Below, in pieces: positions 54,560-64,000 of a stretch of 64,000 nucleotides of DNA. A program made the position numbers and the translations under genes. Origin of the DNA: Saxidomus purpurata (taxonomy: Eukaryota; Mollusca; Bivalvia; Venerida; Veneridae); NCBI GenBank assembly GCA_022818135.1, contig JAFMSR010000015.1:27761074-27825073 (forward strand). The letters run 5' to 3'. The first letter of the stretch is position 1. Every line of letters starts with the position of its first letter. The notes below the pieces were generated by a model that worked only from the letters and a program-made list of their open reading frames with translations, searched no databases and had not been told where the DNA came from.

Positions 54560-57500
54560 CGAGTTGGCGCCCCTAAATCGTTTTGTGCTCAAACTCAGTT
54601 GAACATGACAAAAGGTATATAACCTTGGGACCGTGGCTTGCTGAAATAATATACCGTTTTCTTGAAGGAGTGAATAGTTTCTGGCACGGACAGATGATAT
54701 AAAAGAAGTATTGTTAGAATGATTTTATCTTATTTTATTGTTTATACTGTAACATGTTAAATAACATTACAAAAATATATACCTTAGGCAACAATATCAT
54801 AACTATCAAATCATATACATGTATAATGCCATTTAATGACTGAATATTAACAAAAGTTGATGAAAATAGCACCCTAACATAACTGAGGTCAAAAGGATCT
54901 AATAATTGGGTAATTTGTGTCCAATACCATGTCAAAAAGTCCTAGAGCCTAAAAATCAAACTCTCAAAATAAATTCACCTATCTTAACATTAGGACACAA
55001 ATTATCCATATACCAGCCTTTTGACAGAGGTCATACCTTAGTACATTACAAATACATGCTCAATAAGAGATTTCACAACTTTTTGCCAATTTTTCTCTAC
55101 ATGTAACCCTACTTAATGAAAAAAAGTACATTCAAATTCACCTTAAAGCTGTTCGCTCTCAGTTACCGTTGAAAAAAATATTTTTCAAAATAATTCACAT
55201 TCTTATTCATAAATATAAAACTAAAGGCTTGAATGAGAAAATAAGCAAAAATCTAGGTAGGAATTTGCAAAATTCGATAGAAAAGGTTGGTTACACGGCA
55301 CCGCTACACTGTATGTTCATATTGTAGCGTATTTCTTTAAATTAGGAGATATATGCGACATGAATTTATACTGGAACCTTTTTATATGACCATATATTCT
55401 ACAATACGTTATTTACATACAGTTCGGAGAACTTTTATTTTTAACCAAAATCTGAGAGCGAGCAGCTTTAGTTAGAATTTCTCATAATGATTTTCCAATT
55501 AGGATTTTTTTAATAATTCACTCTGGGCCAAGAAATATGTTTTTTCTTCAGCTCAATATAAAATCTCTTGACAAGCACTAACACAGATTTATTAACACAT
55601 ATCACCACCCTTGCTTTTTGTTTCAGAAACACTCTTTCATCTTTTTATATTTCTTAAATTATTGTACATAGGTATGGTACAATCATGATTGGCCTCTGTG
55701 GATGTACATAACTCATTATGGTCTACAACAATCAGTAAGCAACAAGGCCTGCTTTATCCAGCGAATGGACTAAACCTTCTTGTAGTAACTACCATTGACA
55801 CGCTCAATCATGAGCAGAACATTTCTTTGTAAAAAAGCTGTAAGAAAGAGCACGTTTAAAACATATTAACTGCTTGTTTCTTTACGACACTTAGCAGTTT
55901 TCTTTCCACACCATACAAATAACAAATGACAAAATAATGTTGCCCTAACACAGTTGGGGAAACTTTAAAGCATTTATAGTAATAAATACACTCATTATTT
56001 GGCACAAAAAAGATAATATTTAATATTTAAATTATTTACGAAACCCAGCATTACAAGTGGACGGACAATTTTATTATAAAGACAGTCAAACAATAACTAC
56101 AACCTTCAAAGCATAGTATGTCTCATTCAACATGTAACCTTCTCAATTACACACATGCTAAAACAAATTACATCCAATAACATCATAATTTAACATGTAT
56201 AATGCTTAACAGGTAATCATTCCATAGTCAAGAAAGACTGTTTACATATACACATAACATACTTACCTCCTTTATAGCTTATGTGTTTTATCTGTTTATG
56301 GGTAAACAAAAATCAAGGTATAACATATACATACAGACTCATGTTCAACATGTGTGACTGTATGGGAAAAGAACAAAACACTGTGTAATGCATGACATGA
56401 AATAATACAATGACAAAAGACAATGACAATTTCAAAATATTGGTTTGTTATTAAAACAGTGTTGAGTGGTAAAACCTGTAAACTACAAAATTTCTGAGAC
56501 ATAACTGAAGTCAAAACAAGTGAACAGACCATTGGCTAATAAAATTATTAATTTAGTCTTCTTTACAAGGTGGTCTTTCTGTCTTCTTAACAAAGGTGCT
56601 TGTTTTCACCTTGTTGGTCTGTATTTGTAGGGTGGTCTTCATTCAGAGGTGGTCTCTAACACAGGTTTGACTATACCCACTTTTCAGGCAAGTTGAATGC
56701 ACATATCAAAAGAATGAGACATGGGCTACATAATATTCTTAAAAATTGAGAACTTATAAATCTATACAGAACAACAGGTACTTGATCCTGTGGTGTATTT
56801 TAAGTTAGGACATTATCACACATATAAACCCTGATTAACCACAAGCTGAAAGATAAAAACTGTTGACTTTTTGCAATTGATAACTCACTGATTCCTACAG
56901 CATAGGCTAAATAAAGTCACAATGATTAAACATGGTACAACTGAAATACTGGTATACATTTTGTGTTCTAAAACTGACACTGAAAAACCAGTTTTGTATG
57001 ACAGAGTTACTGTTCTGTAAATGAAAATGAGCGAGAACTGAATGGAAAAGAAGCAAAGAACAGTTGTGGAGATGGTGTACTGAGGCATTGTCCAAAAACG
57101 GTTTTAAAAATATTAATTACACATACAAATCACAAGTGGGTTGAGACAATGATCTGATACATGTACTGTATATACATGTACTTATTAAGACATGTCAAAG
57201 TAATTATCTACAGGAGAATGTATTAAATAAAGAGATTCATATCACTGATATTATAAGACATTTTTGTCTGAGACAGAATATACTTTTTGGCTGTGATTTA
57301 CTTGTGTAACAGCTAATGCAAAACAATTATTCCATACATGAGGTTGAGGCAGTCAGTTAGTGTTTGTAATGCATCCAAATTTCATTGGTCAATTCCTTAA
57401 TACTATAATACAATTTGAACATGGCAGATTTTTGTGTAAAGAGGTTATTAACAATAATTCACAACCTTGACAATCTATACATATGAGTTAAGTAAACATG

Positions 57501-57805
57501 ACAACCTGAATACTTTCCTCTAAAACTTCTAGTTACTGACTTGCTAGAATTGATCTCGATTTCATATTCAATCCAAAAAATGTCCGACCAATCAAAAGCT
57601 GAAGAATGCATATCCAACCAATCAAAAGCCAGATAATATGTGAAAAATCAAAAGCTAGAGAATATCGGCCAATAAAATGAAAGATGTGTAATATCTAACC
57701 GATCATAAGCTAGATATGTCATGCTAGGTTTAGTGAAGTGTTCTATAATGTAAAATGATGAGCTGCTAGCACTTTTTCTTTAATACTCATTACTTCTGCA
57801 ATATG
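54560..57805 (-). other. AT-rich, repeat-poor stretch downstream of FN3 gene (possible long 3' UTR)
   Basis: No exon-like or transposon-like sequence is evident over about 3.2 kb. Several minus-strand AATAAA signals occur (plus-strand tttatt, for example near 56,072 and 54,735). It may be a 3' UTR of the FN3 gene followed by intergenic DNA. Confidence 0.3.
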
Positions 57806-63186
<5,381 letters not shown>

Positions 63187-63731
63187 CTGAAAAACGACAT
63201 AAGAAAAGGTTAATATGTACATGTGACAAGGATTCCATTGTATCTGTCTCTCTTCAACCTGCACCTGTCAACCGGCGCCTGTCAGGAGTCTTGGCAAGTT
63301 CACCCAGGGAGAAGTCCAAGGGTATGCCGGGACTTATAAACAATCAAAGAAAAATAAAAGAAAAGATACAGTACTGTTTGTGAGAATAATTACTTTGTTT
63401 TGTGGAGGCATAGCCTTCAAAAAATAAAGTATAGTCGGACACAAATAATTACGATTCAACAGTAACTCTAAGGTCTACTTCTGTATTTTGCGCACATTTG
63501 CTCTGTTACTTTGTGCCTATTTAAACCTTGTAACTGTTCTCTATTGTAGAAACATCATGTTCTCTATTACAGACAGATCACAGTTAAGCTCCGCCCCAAT
63601 TATAACACAGTGCAAAATATCAGAAATATAGAACACAGTTTTCCTATAGATAAATGCTGTAGCCATAATGCAAGTCACATTAAAAAGCCAAATACAAATT
63701 TTTAAACATTTCTGTTTAATTATGATATAAA

Positions 63732-64000
63732 TTAATTAAGAAATAATAAATGTGTCCCTGTACTTTATAGTGGTTTAATAAAATACAGTTTAGTTATTTT
63801 AAAATCCTTCAATGCAGAAGTTAGTGACAAGTAATTAAGTGCACGGACGTAGCACAAGTGATTTAATTTTCGCATCCGAATGATTGACTGTATTTTATTA
63901 AACCATAAAGGACAGAGATGCATTTATTATTTTGATCTCTAACACGAACTAGTCTTTAAAAATACCACGAACTATGTTCGACTGGCGAAAGGAAAATCCA
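63732..64000. mobile_element. Hairpin element, copy 5 (cut by window end)
   Basis: Head TTAATTAAGAAATAATAAAT at 63,732, arms GGTTTAATAAAATACAGTT / GACTGTATTTTATTAAACC, then the body shared with copy 4. Confidence 0.75.

Overview
The window reads as nuclear DNA of a lophotrochozoan animal, most likely a bivalve mollusc. Coding sequence occurs as short exons with canonical splice signals. Introns are very long and filled with LINEs, a Penelope-like element, a mariner relic, tRNA-derived SINEs, hairpin elements and the 'ggtcaaggtcacagtgacc / atcgctc...ggccc' repeats I associate with bivalve genomes. Overall it is AT-rich. There is no sign of bacterial operons, CRISPR or a viral genome. The species assignment is inference.

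Main gene, minus strand, 50,698 down to 1,040 and on past the left edge: a secreted thioester-containing protein of the alpha-2-macroglobulin/CD109/TEP family. I could chain 31 coding exons with matching phases into an uninterrupted frame of about 1,023 codons. In order these are: signal peptide (50,624-50,676), macroglobulin domains (48,753 to 30,608), a bait or hypervariable linker (30,180 to 21,196), the FPETWIW motif (15,865-15,934), the VPDSITSW motif (9,216-9,333), MG7-type exons (5,856 to 3,681), the GCGEQ thioester (2,009-2,185) and the first part of the thioester domain (1,453 to 1,040). The remaining thioester-domain, CUB and MG8 exons lie outside the window. The linker includes three consecutive microexons of 21, 15 and 18 nt, all phase 1-1, and the thioester exon ends at a GC donor.

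Second gene, minus strand, 63,186 down to 57,806: six 3'-terminal exons encoding two fibronectin type III domains and a Thr/Ser-rich C-terminal tail. Its layout resembles the C-terminal part of anosmin-type proteins, but only the FN3 assignment is solid. Its 5' exons lie to the right of the window.

Repeat layout. 0-1 kb: Penelope-like RT. 5.9-9.1 kb: LINE with endonuclease and RT, minus strand, carrying a nested insertion. 9.4-12.9 kb: LINE pieces, plus strand, interrupted by a hairpin element. 13 kb: SINE. 15-19.4 kb: hairpin elements and a 145-bp tandem repeat ending in (CCGA)n. 20.4-22.6 kb: bivalve repeat and mariner relic. 26.9-29.8 kb: hairpin elements and a LINE 3' fragment. 31.3-32.8 kb: inverted degenerate satellite arrays. 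33.9-36.2 kb: about 72 copies of a 33-bp minisatellite. 40.8-42.0 kb: (GT)n and bivalve repeat. 45.2-46.1 kb: LINE. 46.5-47.5 kb: TIR element flanked by TTAA. 52-54 kb: hairpin element, LINE tail and (GA)n. 60.4-62.1 kb: SINEs and suspicious homopolymer runs. Apart from the Penelope-like element, which lies just 3' of the last visible TEP exon, and the 52-54 kb elements, these sit inside introns of the two genes.
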